From Lachnospiraceae bacterium (GTDB lineage: Bacteria > Bacillota > Clostridia > Lachnospirales > Lachnospiraceae): a DNA stretch of 57,643 bases. This document shows, piece after piece, positions 50,285 to 57,643 of the stretch; the first letter of the stretch is position 1; every line of letters begins with the position of its first letter. The translations under genes and the position numbers were made by a program. A model generated the notes under the pieces. It saw nothing but the letters and a program-made list of their open reading frames with translations, ran no database searches and was not told the origin of the DNA. Where the stretch lies: the NCBI GenBank assembly GCA_021153325.1, contig JAGKTQ010000015.1, positions 1 to 57,643 of the forward strand, in the 5' to 3' direction.

Positions 50285-51286
50285 ATGATGCCCTCTTTTG
50301 AATACAAAAAACTAAATACAAAATTAAAAATGCATAAAGCAATCCAAACAACTCTCCGGGCAGATCAAAAAGCCTATACGAATTCTTTTTCTCTCAAAGA
50401 TATTATCAATTTTAACACCCCTATAATGTATCAAAAGAGGGTGTCATTGTCCGGATTCTCCAAACGCAATTCCATGTTGAAAGCAAAGAGAAAACAAAAT
50501 CAAAAAATAAAAGCAAGTATGACGGTAGAGGCAGCACTGATTTTTTCTTTATTTCTTATCGCTGTTATAAATTTGATGTCCGTTTTGGAATTTGTCCGTT
50601 TACAAAGCAACATGGAAGCAGCGTTGCATCAAGTAGGCAAGAAGTTGACCATTTATGGATATGCGTATGATAAAACCGGATTGGAATTAGAGGAATATCC
50701 ATTTACTTCTGTTCTATTTAGTTATTCCTATATTAAGTCCAATGTAGAGAATTATGTAGGAACAGAATATTTGGACAAAACCGTACTGAAATATGGTAGA
50801 AACGGAATTTATTATGGAAATTCTAAAATTATGGAAGAGGATACCATTGATCTTGTTCTTCTATATGAAGTAAGCGGATTATTTTCTTATGATGGAATAA
50901 AAGGGATTCCTATGTTCAGCAGATTTTATGGACATGTCTGGAATGGTTATGATGTGGAAAAGCAGGCAGGAGCAGAAAAGGAAGAAGAAACCTATGTGTT
51001 TATTACTCAAACGGGCACGGTATATCACCGAAACCGGAATTGCACCTATTTAAACCCATCTGTAGAAATCATTTATTATGAAGATGTGAAGGAAAAGAGA
51101 AATGCAAGTGGAGCGATATATCATGCTTGTGAACAGTGCGGAAGTAACGCAGCAGGAGTTGTGTATATTACAGACTACGGAAATCGGTATCATACTTCCT
51201 TAGAATGTAGTGGATTAAAAAGAACGGTTTATTCTGTCCCCTTATCAGAGACGGGAGGGCGTTCACCGTGCAGTAAATGTGGTTAA
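50285..51286 (+). CDS. TadE-like protein with C-terminal tandem Cys motif
   Basis: This 333-residue protein has a basic N-terminus of about 70 residues, then a TadE-like segment (KASMTVEAALIFSLFLIA near 80, with the Glu after the processing site). The C-terminal 95 residues hold two related units of VYITxxGxxYH...C...L...CxxC form (CEQCGS and PCSKCG), like a duplicated zinc-ribbon or Ada-type fold. The ATG at 50285 is preferred: GGGAGG precedes it and upstream starts lie inside the DUF5702 gene. It probably is a minor pseudopilin exposing a Cys-rich domain. Confidence 0.75.
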   Translation: MMPSFEYKKLNTKLKMHKAIQTTLRADQKAYTNSFSLKDIINFNTPIMYQKRVSLSGFSKRNSMLKAKRKQNQKIKASMTVEAALIFSLFLIAVINLMSVLEFVRLQSNMEAALHQVGKKLTIYGYAYDKTGLELEEYPFTSVLFSYSYIKSNVENYVGTEYLDKTVLKYGRNGIYYGNSKIMEEDTIDLVLLYEVSGLFSYDGIKGIPMFSRFYGHVWNGYDVEKQAGAEKEEETYVFITQTGTVYHRNRNCTYLNPSVEIIYYEDVKEKRNASGAIYHACEQCGSNAAGVVYITDYGNRYHTSLECSGLKRTVYSVPLSETGGRSPCSKCG

Positions 51287-51318
51287 TGGGTAAAATACGG
51301 AAGGATTAAGGATATGTT

Positions 51319-51750
51319 ATGACAGGAATATTAATGAATTCACTTATGGCAGCAGTCATGACTGTATGCTCAGTAGTAGATATAAAAAAGAAAGAAATTT
51401 CTATTTGCTTTTTTGTTCTGTTAGGGATTATTTCATCCATTGGATGTTTTTTAAATAGTGGAAAGATCAGTGTGATGACTATATTGGGAGTAGTACCGGG
51501 AATGTTGCTCATGGTCATAGCAAAAATAACGGATCAGTGCATTGGCTATGGTGATGGTATTATTTTGGCTGAAATAGGACTGCTTACGGGTGTGGGAAAA
51601 TGTATGCTTATTTTGGCGTTAGCACTTGCTGTGGCAGGAGTGTTTTCGCTGGGAATAGTAGTAGTCAAAAGGGTAAATAGGAAATATAAAATACCGTTTG
51701 TTCCATTTTTGACAATCGCATATCTGCTAGTGTTATGTTTACAAATTTGA
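51319..51750 (+). CDS. Prepilin peptidase (A24 family), second copy
   Basis: This 143-residue aspartyl protease of the TadV/CpaA type has five or so membrane segments. The catalytic Asp residues are in VDIKKKEIS near residue 19 and IGYGDGIIL near 77. It is shorter and more typical than the first copy at 43623. Two different peptidases may divide the Flp and TadE-type substrates. Confidence 0.88.
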   Translation: MTGILMNSLMAAVMTVCSVVDIKKKEISICFFVLLGIISSIGCFLNSGKISVMTILGVVPGMLLMVIAKITDQCIGYGDGIILAEIGLLTGVGKCMLILALALAVAGVFSLGIVVVKRVNRKYKIPFVPFLTIAYLLVLCLQI

Positions 51751-51763
51751 AATGGAGATACCT

Positions 51764-52213
51764 ATGAAGAAAAGAAAAATAGGCGGTTATTTTACCGTGG
51801 AAGCAGCTTTTGTAATGCCAGTGGTTATTTGTGTGCTGGCATTGTTATGCTATTTGGGATTTTTTATGTACAATCGTTGTACCTTGTTACAGAATGCTTA
51901 TGTTTTAGGGCTTAGAGGAAGTGTGTCTGAGGGATTTGGTAATGAGGAAACAGCAGCATATATTTTAAGTCAAGGAGAGGAAATATTATCCCGTTTTTAT
52001 GCTGTTTCTAAAATAGATAAAGATGTGACTGTGGGTATGCGGGAAATTTCCGTAAATTTGCAATGTGAAATGAATGTTCCATTTGCTTTTTTATCATGGG
52101 AAGAAGAAAAAATGAGTGGAACATGGAAAATACAAGTGGAGAAGAAGTTTGACAGGACAAAACCGGTCGACTTTATCAGGGCATGCAGAAAGGTAGAAAA
52201 GGCAGTGGAATGA
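51764..52213 (+). CDS. TadE-family pseudopilin
   Basis: This 149-residue protein starts with a basic leader and GGYFTVEAAFVMPVVICVLA, the TadE processing site followed by a hydrophobic helix. A small extracytoplasmic domain of about 110 residues follows. It is probably a minor pilus component. The ATG at 51764 has TGGAGA upstream; an in-frame ATG at 51752 has none. Confidence 0.82.
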   Translation: MKKRKIGGYFTVEAAFVMPVVICVLALLCYLGFFMYNRCTLLQNAYVLGLRGSVSEGFGNEETAAYILSQGEEILSRFYAVSKIDKDVTVGMREISVNLQCEMNVPFAFLSWEEEKMSGTWKIQVEKKFDRTKPVDFIRACRKVEKAVE

Positions 52214-52228
52214 AAGGGGTGGAGTTAA

Positions 52229-53521
52229 ATGAAAAAAGAAATGGAGTATATAAGCGACGGCAGTCATAATTATTTGCGTGTAAATTGTGGAGAGGAAAGA
52301 AAAAACTCTTATCAATACAAAATGATAACAGAAAATACCATTAGAGGTTTGCTTCCATGCAGAGTAAGAGTTGTAAATGGAAATACATATTTATATTACG
52401 AAATACAGTCAAAACAGTCGCTTTATTATAGATATGAAATAAAAGAAATTGATTATGAGTCGCTAAAAACAATATTCTTCCATTTATGTCAGCTTGGGGA
52501 AGAACTGGAAAAATATTTTTTGGATTTTAATGATGTTCTTTTTGATGAGAAATATATTTTTCAAAATATTGAAACTGGCGAGACTGATTTTTTGTTTCTT
52601 CCTGGTGAAGAAAAGGAGAAGAGTTTTGCAGCATTTATGGAGTACATTGTAAAAAGGATTAATCATAAAGACATAAAAGCAGTAGAGGTATCTTATCGAT
52701 TGTATGATTTATCAAGGCAGGAACATATATTGGTCGAGGAGATAAAAAGCTTCTTTGATGAGAAGGAAGAATCAGAATTTAAAACAGAATTATATTTGAA
52801 AAATCCAGAAGATGACATAGGTGATTGGAAGGAAAAGAGCGAGGATTGGGAGTGGGAAGACTTTGAAAAAAACCAACCGATCAAGCAGGAACCAGAAAAG
52901 GCAAAAATGCGTGATATTATCATTCCGGCTGCTCTCTGTATCGCTTTGACTATATTAATCTGTATAAAGCTATCTTGTGTATTGACTTATGGAGAAGAAA
53001 CTCTTCTGATCGCGGGTGTAGTGCTAAATATAGGACTTTTGATCGCATATATAGTTTATAGATCATGGAGAAAGAAAAAAAGGTCTCTAGAAAAAAGTAA
53101 AAGAGAGGAGACTTTTGCTATGGAAAAGGAAGATTTTACTCAGAAACGTGAAGCAATAGCAGCTTGGCAATATGAAGAGCAGGAAAAGGAAGAAAGCTAT
53201 GGGGAGACTGTATTTTTGGAGCAGGAAGCAGAAAATATATTATGTGGACTAGGAAAGTATGAAAAAACCATTATTAAATTGGAGCATTTTCCATATTCGA
53301 TAGGCAAGCTGAAGGAAGAGGCGGACTATGTCCTAAAAGATAATTCCATAAGCCGCCTTCATGCCAGATTTTATCAGGAGAACAAGTCCGTTTATATTAT
53401 GGATCTAAATTCTACAAATGGTACATACAAAAATGGGTTTCGCATACCATCAAATGAAAAAATACTTTTAGAAGAAGGAGATGAGATTGCCTTAGGAAAA
53501 ATCAGGTTCTGCTATCGTTGA
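52229..53521 (+). CDS. DUF6382 and FHA-domain membrane protein
   Basis: This 430-residue protein has an N-terminal globular domain (about 1-200) of the DUF6382 type, two membrane segments (about 228-245 and 250-272) and a C-terminal FHA domain (about 340-430). The FHA signature residues are present in FPYSIGK, ISRLHARF and LNSTNGTYKNG. FHA domains bind phosphothreonine, so it may respond to a Ser/Thr kinase. The N-terminal region lies on the same side as the FHA domain. It ends the Tad gene run. GGGGTGGAG precedes the ATG. Confidence 0.82.
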   Translation: MKKEMEYISDGSHNYLRVNCGEERKNSYQYKMITENTIRGLLPCRVRVVNGNTYLYYEIQSKQSLYYRYEIKEIDYESLKTIFFHLCQLGEELEKYFLDFNDVLFDEKYIFQNIETGETDFLFLPGEEKEKSFAAFMEYIVKRINHKDIKAVEVSYRLYDLSRQEHILVEEIKSFFDEKEESEFKTELYLKNPEDDIGDWKEKSEDWEWEDFEKNQPIKQEPEKAKMRDIIIPAALCIALTILICIKLSCVLTYGEETLLIAGVVLNIGLLIAYIVYRSWRKKKRSLEKSKREETFAMEKEDFTQKREAIAAWQYEEQEKEESYGETVFLEQEAENILCGLGKYEKTIIKLEHFPYSIGKLKEEADYVLKDNSISRLHARFYQENKSVYIMDLNSTNGTYKNGFRIPSNEKILLEEGDEIALGKIRFCYR

Positions 53522-53573
53522 CAGAGGAAAATAATAATGTTACGCTTGATTCATTCGGAAAGGGAATGGCAGA

Positions 53574-54170
53574 ATGGATTATAAGAAAGCATTTCATGAA
53601 GCAGCGAAATATTATTTTACAGTTTTGCTTGTAATTTTAAATATTGTAATATTTCTGATATGTACTTTTACAGGAAATCTGTTATATAATAAAGGTGCTT
53701 TTTATGTTTGGAGTGTAATAACAAACAAAGAATATTATAGATTACTCAGTGCTATTTTTCTTCATTATGATATAGAACATATTTTTAATAATATGATTTT
53801 ATTATTTTTTATAGGAAGAATTGTAGAGAAGCAGATTGGTCATATAGTTTATTTCATTGTATATGTGTTATCAGGAATAGGTGGTAATATAGCTTCAGCT
53901 CTATGGGAGCTTCATACTGGGCAATATAGTATGTCTGTTGGCGCTAGTGGTGCGGTATTTGGTTTAACAGGAGCATTACTTGTTTTAGTGTTATTTCATA
54001 AAGGGAAATTAGAAGAGATCAGTTGGCAGGGTGTTGTACTTATGATCGCATTATCGGTTTATAATGGATTAGCAGCGGATAATATTAATAATGCTGCTCA
54101 TATAGGTGGATTGATCATAGGAATTGTAGTAACAACTGTCGTAGGATTGATTGGGAGGATAAAGAATTGA
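53574..54170 (+). CDS. Rhomboid-family intramembrane serine protease
   Basis: This 198-residue, six-helix membrane protease has the catalytic Ser125 in GASGAVFGLTG and His176 in AHIGGLIIG. HYDIEHIFNNMILLFFIG carries the conserved His and Asn residues of helix 2. It would cleave membrane proteins within the bilayer. AAGGGAATGG lies upstream of the start. Its stop overlaps the next gene start in a TTGA arrangement. Confidence 0.93.
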   Translation: MDYKKAFHEAAKYYFTVLLVILNIVIFLICTFTGNLLYNKGAFYVWSVITNKEYYRLLSAIFLHYDIEHIFNNMILLFFIGRIVEKQIGHIVYFIVYVLSGIGGNIASALWELHTGQYSMSVGASGAVFGLTGALLVLVLFHKGKLEEISWQGVVLMIALSVYNGLAADNINNAAHIGGLIIGIVVTTVVGLIGRIKN

Positions 54171-55171
54171 AAATTAATATTTATTATGGTGGAAGAGGTT
54201 TGCTTGATGATCCGACTCTTTATGTAATCAATAAAATGCAGGAAGTATTACAAGAACTTAATGTAACTGTAGAGCGTTATAATCTTCATGAACAGAAAAA
54301 CATGATCACGACTTTACCTCATACTTTAAAAGAAGCAGATGGAGTTATACTCGCGACTACGGTTGAATGGTATGGAATTGGCGGATACATGCAACAATTT
54401 TTAGATGCTTGTTGGTTATATGGAGATAAAGAGAAAATCAGTAAACTGTATATGTGCCCCGTAGTTATGTCAACCACATATGGAGAGCGAGAGGGAAAAT
54501 TGGACCTTGCTACGGCATGGGAAATATTAGGAGGAATTCCTTGTAGTGGCATATGTGGTTATATTGCAGATACAGTAACTTTAGAGATGAACGAGGATTA
54601 TTTGAAGCTGATCGAGAAAAAGGCGGAAAATATGTATCGCACTATTCATCAGAAGCTTCCAAACTTCCCGACAAGTAATCAGGCAGTCAAACAAAAAATT
54701 TCCATTACAAAAAACATGGATTTAACGCCGCAGGAATCGGAGCAATTGTCCCGATATGCAGCAGATGATAGATATGTTAAGCGACAAAAGGAAGACATAC
54801 AAGAATTAGCAAGTATGTTTAAGGGAATGATGGAAACAAAGGATGTAGATGAGGGTTCAGAATTTGTTTCTGATTTGGAAAGCCATTTTAAACCGCAGCC
54901 GGGACTTCGGGCAAATTATAAACTTTTGATCGAAGGAAAGAAAAAACCGCTTGTCATTCAAGTAGACAGCGGGGCTTTGAAGTGTTTCTATGGATCACTT
55001 GAAAAGCCAGATATAGAAATGCAGATGACAAGAGAAACGATGCAGGATATCGTTGCGGCAAGGATGACATTTCAGAGGGCATTTATGTCTGGTGAGATGA
55101 AAATGAAGGGCGATTTTAAAATCCTTAGAACTTTGGATCAGATTTTTACATTTTCGGAAACTTTAGTATAG
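54167..55171 (+). CDS. Flavodoxin-like oxidoreductase fused to an SCP2 lipid-binding domain
   Basis: This 334-residue protein has an N-terminal NADPH-dependent FMN reductase-like domain (about 1-165, with YYGGRGLLDDPTLYV and the loop ATTVEWYGIGGYMQQFLDAC). The C-terminal SCP2 sterol-carrier-like domain (about 225-334) includes LIEGKKKPLVIQVDSGAL and FMSGEMKMKGDFK. SCP2 domains bind lipid-like ligands, so the pair may reduce a hydrophobic substrate. The start is TTG after GGGAGGA, coupled to the rhomboid gene. Confidence 0.82.
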   Translation: MKINIYYGGRGLLDDPTLYVINKMQEVLQELNVTVERYNLHEQKNMITTLPHTLKEADGVILATTVEWYGIGGYMQQFLDACWLYGDKEKISKLYMCPVVMSTTYGEREGKLDLATAWEILGGIPCSGICGYIADTVTLEMNEDYLKLIEKKAENMYRTIHQKLPNFPTSNQAVKQKISITKNMDLTPQESEQLSRYAADDRYVKRQKEDIQELASMFKGMMETKDVDEGSEFVSDLESHFKPQPGLRANYKLLIEGKKKPLVIQVDSGALKCFYGSLEKPDIEMQMTRETMQDIVAARMTFQRAFMSGEMKMKGDFKILRTLDQIFTFSETLV

Positions 55172-55216
55172 AACAATAAAAAAGAGTGTTTGGGAAACAG
55201 GCAGAAGGGAGTAGTC

Positions 55217-55627
55217 ATGAGAGACGAACAATGTATTTTTTGTAAAATAGCAAACGGAGAAATTCCATCCAAGACCATATATGAGGATGAAGATTTTCGT
55301 GTTATATTGGATTTGGAGCCGGCAGCAAAGGGGCATTCTTTGATCTTACCTAAAAATCACTATAGAAATCTTTTGGAATTACCAGATGAAACAGCAGCAA
55401 ATGCTATTGTTTTAGCCAAGAAACTTGCCATACAGATGAAAGATAAATTAAAATGTGACGGACTTAATGTTGTTCAGAACAATGAAGAGGTAGCAGGACA
55501 GACAGTGTTTCATTTTCATATGCACCTGATTCCAAGATATAAAGATGATAATCAAAAAATTGATTGGGAAAAAAGTAAACCGAGTCAGGAAGAGCTGGAA
55601 GCTATTAAAAATGAGATTATCGGTTAA
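55217..55627 (+). CDS. HIT-family nucleotide-binding hydrolase
   Basis: This 136-residue protein has the histidine triad HFHMHLIPR near residue 97 and the N-terminal CIFCKIANGEIP typical of HinT-type purine nucleoside phosphoramidases, including a CxxC pair. The ATG at 55217 follows AAGGGAG; the ATG at 55190 has no ribosome binding site. Confidence 0.94.
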   Translation: MRDEQCIFCKIANGEIPSKTIYEDEDFRVILDLEPAAKGHSLILPKNHYRNLLELPDETAANAIVLAKKLAIQMKDKLKCDGLNVVQNNEEVAGQTVFHFHMHLIPRYKDDNQKIDWEKSKPSQEELEAIKNEIIG

Positions 55628-55642
55628 GGGAAAGGTATGCAA

Positions 55643-56485
55643 ATGAGAACAGTTCAAGTAGAAGAAATTACAAAAAATATTAAAGAAATGTGTATTGAGG
55701 CAAATCATTTTCTGACACAAGATATGGATGCTGCTATGAAAAAAGCAGTAGAAACAGAAAAAGCAGAGTTGGGAAAACAGATTTTGAATCAACTTCAGGA
55801 TAATTTAAAAATCGCAGGTGAAGAAATGATACCAATCTGCCAGGATACGGGTATGGCTGTTATTTTTATGGAAATTGGTCAGGAAGTACATTTTGAAGGT
55901 GGCAATTTGGAAGATGCAATCAATGAAGGTGTGCGTCAAGGATATGTAGAAGGATATTTGCGTAAATCCGTAGTAAAAGATCCTCTTAATCGGGAAAATA
56001 CAAAGGATAATACGCCAGCTGTTGTTCATTATCAGATTGTGAGTGGGGACAAAGTCACTATTACAGTTGCACCAAAAGGTTTCGGAAGCGAAAACATGAG
56101 TCGCGTGTTTATGTTAAAACCGGCAGATGGAATAGAAGGTGTTAAAGAAGCCATTTTGACAGCAGTAAAAGATGCTGGACCAAATGCATGTCCTCCAATG
56201 GTCGTAGGTGTTGGTATTGGTGGTACTTTTGAAAAGTGTGCTTTGATGGCAAAAAAGGCATTAACTCGTCCAGTAGATCAGCATTCAGATATTCCATATG
56301 TAGCCGAAATGGAAGCAGAAGTGCTTGACAAAATTAATAAATCAGGCATTGGTCCTGGTGGACTTGGCGGAACAACAACAGCTCTTGCGGTTAACATTAA
56401 CACATATCCTACCCATATTGCAGGACTACCTGTTGCGGTAAATATATGTTGCCATGTAAACCGTCATTCTGTACGTGTGATTTAA
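55643..56485 (+). CDS. Fumarate hydratase class I, alpha subunit
   Basis: This 280-residue protein is the iron-sulfur subunit of a two-subunit fumarase (or tartrate dehydratase). Cluster ligands are likely the Cys residues in PICQDTGMAV, in EKCALMAKKA and in INICCHVNRHS. The substrate motif GSENMSRVFML and GPGGLGGTTTA fit the family. AGGGAAAGG precedes ATG at 55637 and 55643; the second has better spacing. The beta subunit follows after 133 bases. Related tartrate dehydratases cannot be excluded. Confidence 0.92.
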   Translation: MRTVQVEEITKNIKEMCIEANHFLTQDMDAAMKKAVETEKAELGKQILNQLQDNLKIAGEEMIPICQDTGMAVIFMEIGQEVHFEGGNLEDAINEGVRQGYVEGYLRKSVVKDPLNRENTKDNTPAVVHYQIVSGDKVTITVAPKGFGSENMSRVFMLKPADGIEGVKEAILTAVKDAGPNACPPMVVGVGIGGTFEKCALMAKKALTRPVDQHSDIPYVAEMEAEVLDKINKSGIGPGGLGGTTTALAVNINTYPTHIAGLPVAVNICCHVNRHSVRVI

Positions 56486-56618
56486 TAATATAAAATGAGT
56501 TTCTTCTATATATAGATGTATTTAAGAAGGAAGCACAAATTATAGTAGCTGTCTATACCATATACAATAATAATATTCATAAGAAAAATAGATATTAGGA
56601 AGCAGAAGGGATTATATA

Positions 56619-57170
56619 ATGGAAAAATATATGAAAGCGCCGTTAAGTGCAGAAGATGCAAAAGAACTTAACGCAGGAGATTATGTTTATATTACAGGAA
56701 CCATATATACTGCAAGAGATGCAGCACATAAGAGAATGTATGAAGCATTAGAGCGGGGAGAAAAACTTCCATTAGATATGGAAAATAATATTATTTATTA
56801 TATGGGACCTTCTCCGGCGAGAGAAGGAAGACCGATTGGCTCTGCTGGACCAACTACAGCAAGCCGTATGGATAAATATGCACCTACTTTATTAGATTTA
56901 GGATTAAAAGGAATGATAGGAAAAGGAAAACGTTCAGATGCAGTGAAAGACGCCATTGTAAGAAATGGTGCTGTATATTTTGCTGCAGTTGGAGGGGCGG
57001 GTGCACTTTTGGCGCAGTCTATCAAATCTTCAGAAGTAATTGCTTATGATGATTTAGGAACGGAAGCAATTAGAAAATTAGAAGTAGAAAACTTCCCTGT
57101 AATTGTCGTAATAGATGCTAAAGGAAATGACTTATATCAGAGCGCTATAAAGAAGTTTTGTACTTTGTAA
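56619..57170 (+). CDS. Fumarate hydratase class I, beta subunit
   Basis: This 183-residue protein completes the class I fumarase. Family segments include LNAGDYVYITGTIYTARDAAH, GPSPAREGRPIGSAGPTT (active-site loop), SRMDKYAP and GKGKRSDAV. GGAAGCAGAAGGG lies before the ATG. The 133-base gap after the alpha subunit is larger than usual for the pair, but no promoter or terminator is clear in it. Confidence 0.93.
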   Translation: MEKYMKAPLSAEDAKELNAGDYVYITGTIYTARDAAHKRMYEALERGEKLPLDMENNIIYYMGPSPAREGRPIGSAGPTTASRMDKYAPTLLDLGLKGMIGKGKRSDAVKDAIVRNGAVYFAAVGGAGALLAQSIKSSEVIAYDDLGTEAIRKLEVENFPVIVVIDAKGNDLYQSAIKKFCTL

Positions 57171-57179
57171 GAAAAGAGA

Positions 57180-57208
57180 TTGACAAATAGATAATCGTTA
57201 TGTATAAT
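57180..57208 (+). promoter_or_regulatory. Perfect-consensus promoter of tRNA-Ser
   Basis: TTGACA (57180-57185) and TATAAT (57203-57208), 17 bp apart. A GCGTCA/TGACGC hairpin lies in the leader before the tRNA. Confidence 0.9.
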
Positions 57209-57273
57209 AACACTTGCGTCACGAAATGACGCCCAATTAAATATTGGTAGAGGATATAGTTCAGACTATCTAA

Positions 57274-57361
57274 GGAGAAATACTCAAGAGGCTGAAGAGG
57301 CGCCCCTGCTAAGGGTGTAGGTCGTTCACGCGGCGCGAGGGTTCAAATCCCTCTTTCTCCG
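57274..57361 (+). tRNA. tRNA-Ser (anticodon GCT)
   Basis: This 88-nt class II tRNA has acceptor stem GGAGAAA/TTTCTCC with discriminator G, an anticodon loop containing GCT, a long variable arm (about 57315-57336) and T-loop TTCAAAT. The CCA end is not encoded. Confidence 0.95.
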
Positions 57362-57387
57362 CTCTATTCCAATCAGGCATTATGCTT

Positions 57388-57422
57388 AAGGAATCTCATG
57401 TAATTTTAGAGGTTCTTTTTTA
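57388..57422 (+). terminator. Terminator of tRNA-Ser
   Basis: AAGGAATCTC pairs imperfectly with GAGGTTCTT (one bulge) and is followed by a T run. Confidence 0.6.
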
Positions 57423-57456
57423 TCGCAAATTGTGCTGAAAAGAATAGAAAAAGCTG

Positions 57457-57486
57457 TTGACAAGCAGTGTGTGACTATGCTAATAT
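57457..57486 (+). promoter_or_regulatory. Strong promoter P1 of a presumed rRNA operon
   Basis: TTGACA (57457-57462) and TAATAT (57481-57486) with an 18-bp spacer, preceded by an A-rich UP-like stretch and AAAGCTG. Confidence 0.75.
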
Positions 57487-57554
57487 AAAAGTCCACCGCG
57501 AAAAAACAGCGGTATAAAATCAGAAAAAAGATTTTAAAAAAATCAAAAAAGCTG

Positions 57555-57583
57555 TTGACAAACGAAAGAGCACATGATATTAT
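57555..57583 (+). promoter_or_regulatory. Strong promoter P2 of a presumed rRNA operon
   Basis: TTGACA (57555-57560) and TATTAT (57578-57583) with a 17-bp spacer, preceded by the same AAAAAGCTG word as P1. Tandem promoters 98 bp apart with a hairpin-rich leader are typical of rrn operons. The 16S gene itself is not in the window. Confidence 0.75.
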
Positions 57584-57643
57584 ATCAGAGTTGCGTCTGA
57601 GAGAAAGACGACAGCAAGACAGGCAGAAAGCCTGTAAGAACCT

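Overview
The window is low-GC DNA from an anaerobic Firmicute, most likely a motile Lachnospiraceae-type Clostridium. The grounds are AT-rich intergenic DNA, AGGAGG-type ribosome binding sites with frequent GTG and TTG starts, a flagellin plus FliS pair, a BofA homologue, a Gram-positive Tad pilus locus without secretin, and a two-subunit iron-sulfur fumarase. No species is claimed.

Layout. 1-8.7 kb is chromosomal housekeeping: a DEDDh exonuclease, a D,D-carboxypeptidase, trmB, thioredoxin, an acetyltransferase, tRNA-Pro, a DNA alkylation repair protein, a glycogen debranching enzyme and an rRNA methyltransferase. About 8.77-19.6 kb is an integrated mobilizable element. It holds a tyrosine integrase, an excisionase, a MobV-type relaxase, a collapsed primase/helicase, an AlbA_2 ATP-binding regulator, and a five-gene cargo of a membrane Ser/Thr kinase, an HTH protein, a VanZ-like protein, a secreted two-repeat protein and a small membrane protein. 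Its left end has a striking non-coding stretch (9.36-9.88 kb) with four different arrays of 11-bp phased direct repeats. Each array is followed by the same 15-bp TATAAT-containing box, at exactly 26 bp from the last unit in three cases. A chain of covarying hairpins (13.76-14.0 kb) precedes the relaxase.

19.7-34.9 kb returns to the chromosome: an aromatic-acid-exporter-like protein, a metal exporter with a Fur-family repressor, a ROK kinase, tRNA-Lys, TatD, RsmA, a giant acidic TPR protein with a degenerate ATPase-like end, GlgB, a 1016-residue protein of unknown function, flagellin and FliS. 34.9-43.3 kb has DUF2508, BofA and an M20 amidohydrolase, then an apparent RpiR regulon. In that regulon a HemL-like aminotransferase with a cytidylate-kinase-like protein is transcribed one way, and an amino acid ABC transporter with a nitrilase-family amidase the other way. 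Both operons have the same operator-promoter sequence.

43.6-53.5 kb is a Tad/Flp pilus operon: two prepilin peptidases, TadZ-like, CpaF, TadB, TadC, Flp pilin, DUF5702, two TadE-like proteins and a membrane FHA protein. Rhomboid protease, a flavodoxin-SCP2 fusion, HIT and fumarase genes follow. The window closes with tRNA-Ser and two tandem strong promoters typical of an rRNA operon that would start just beyond the end.

All calls come from reading the sequence and from family knowledge. No database search was run.
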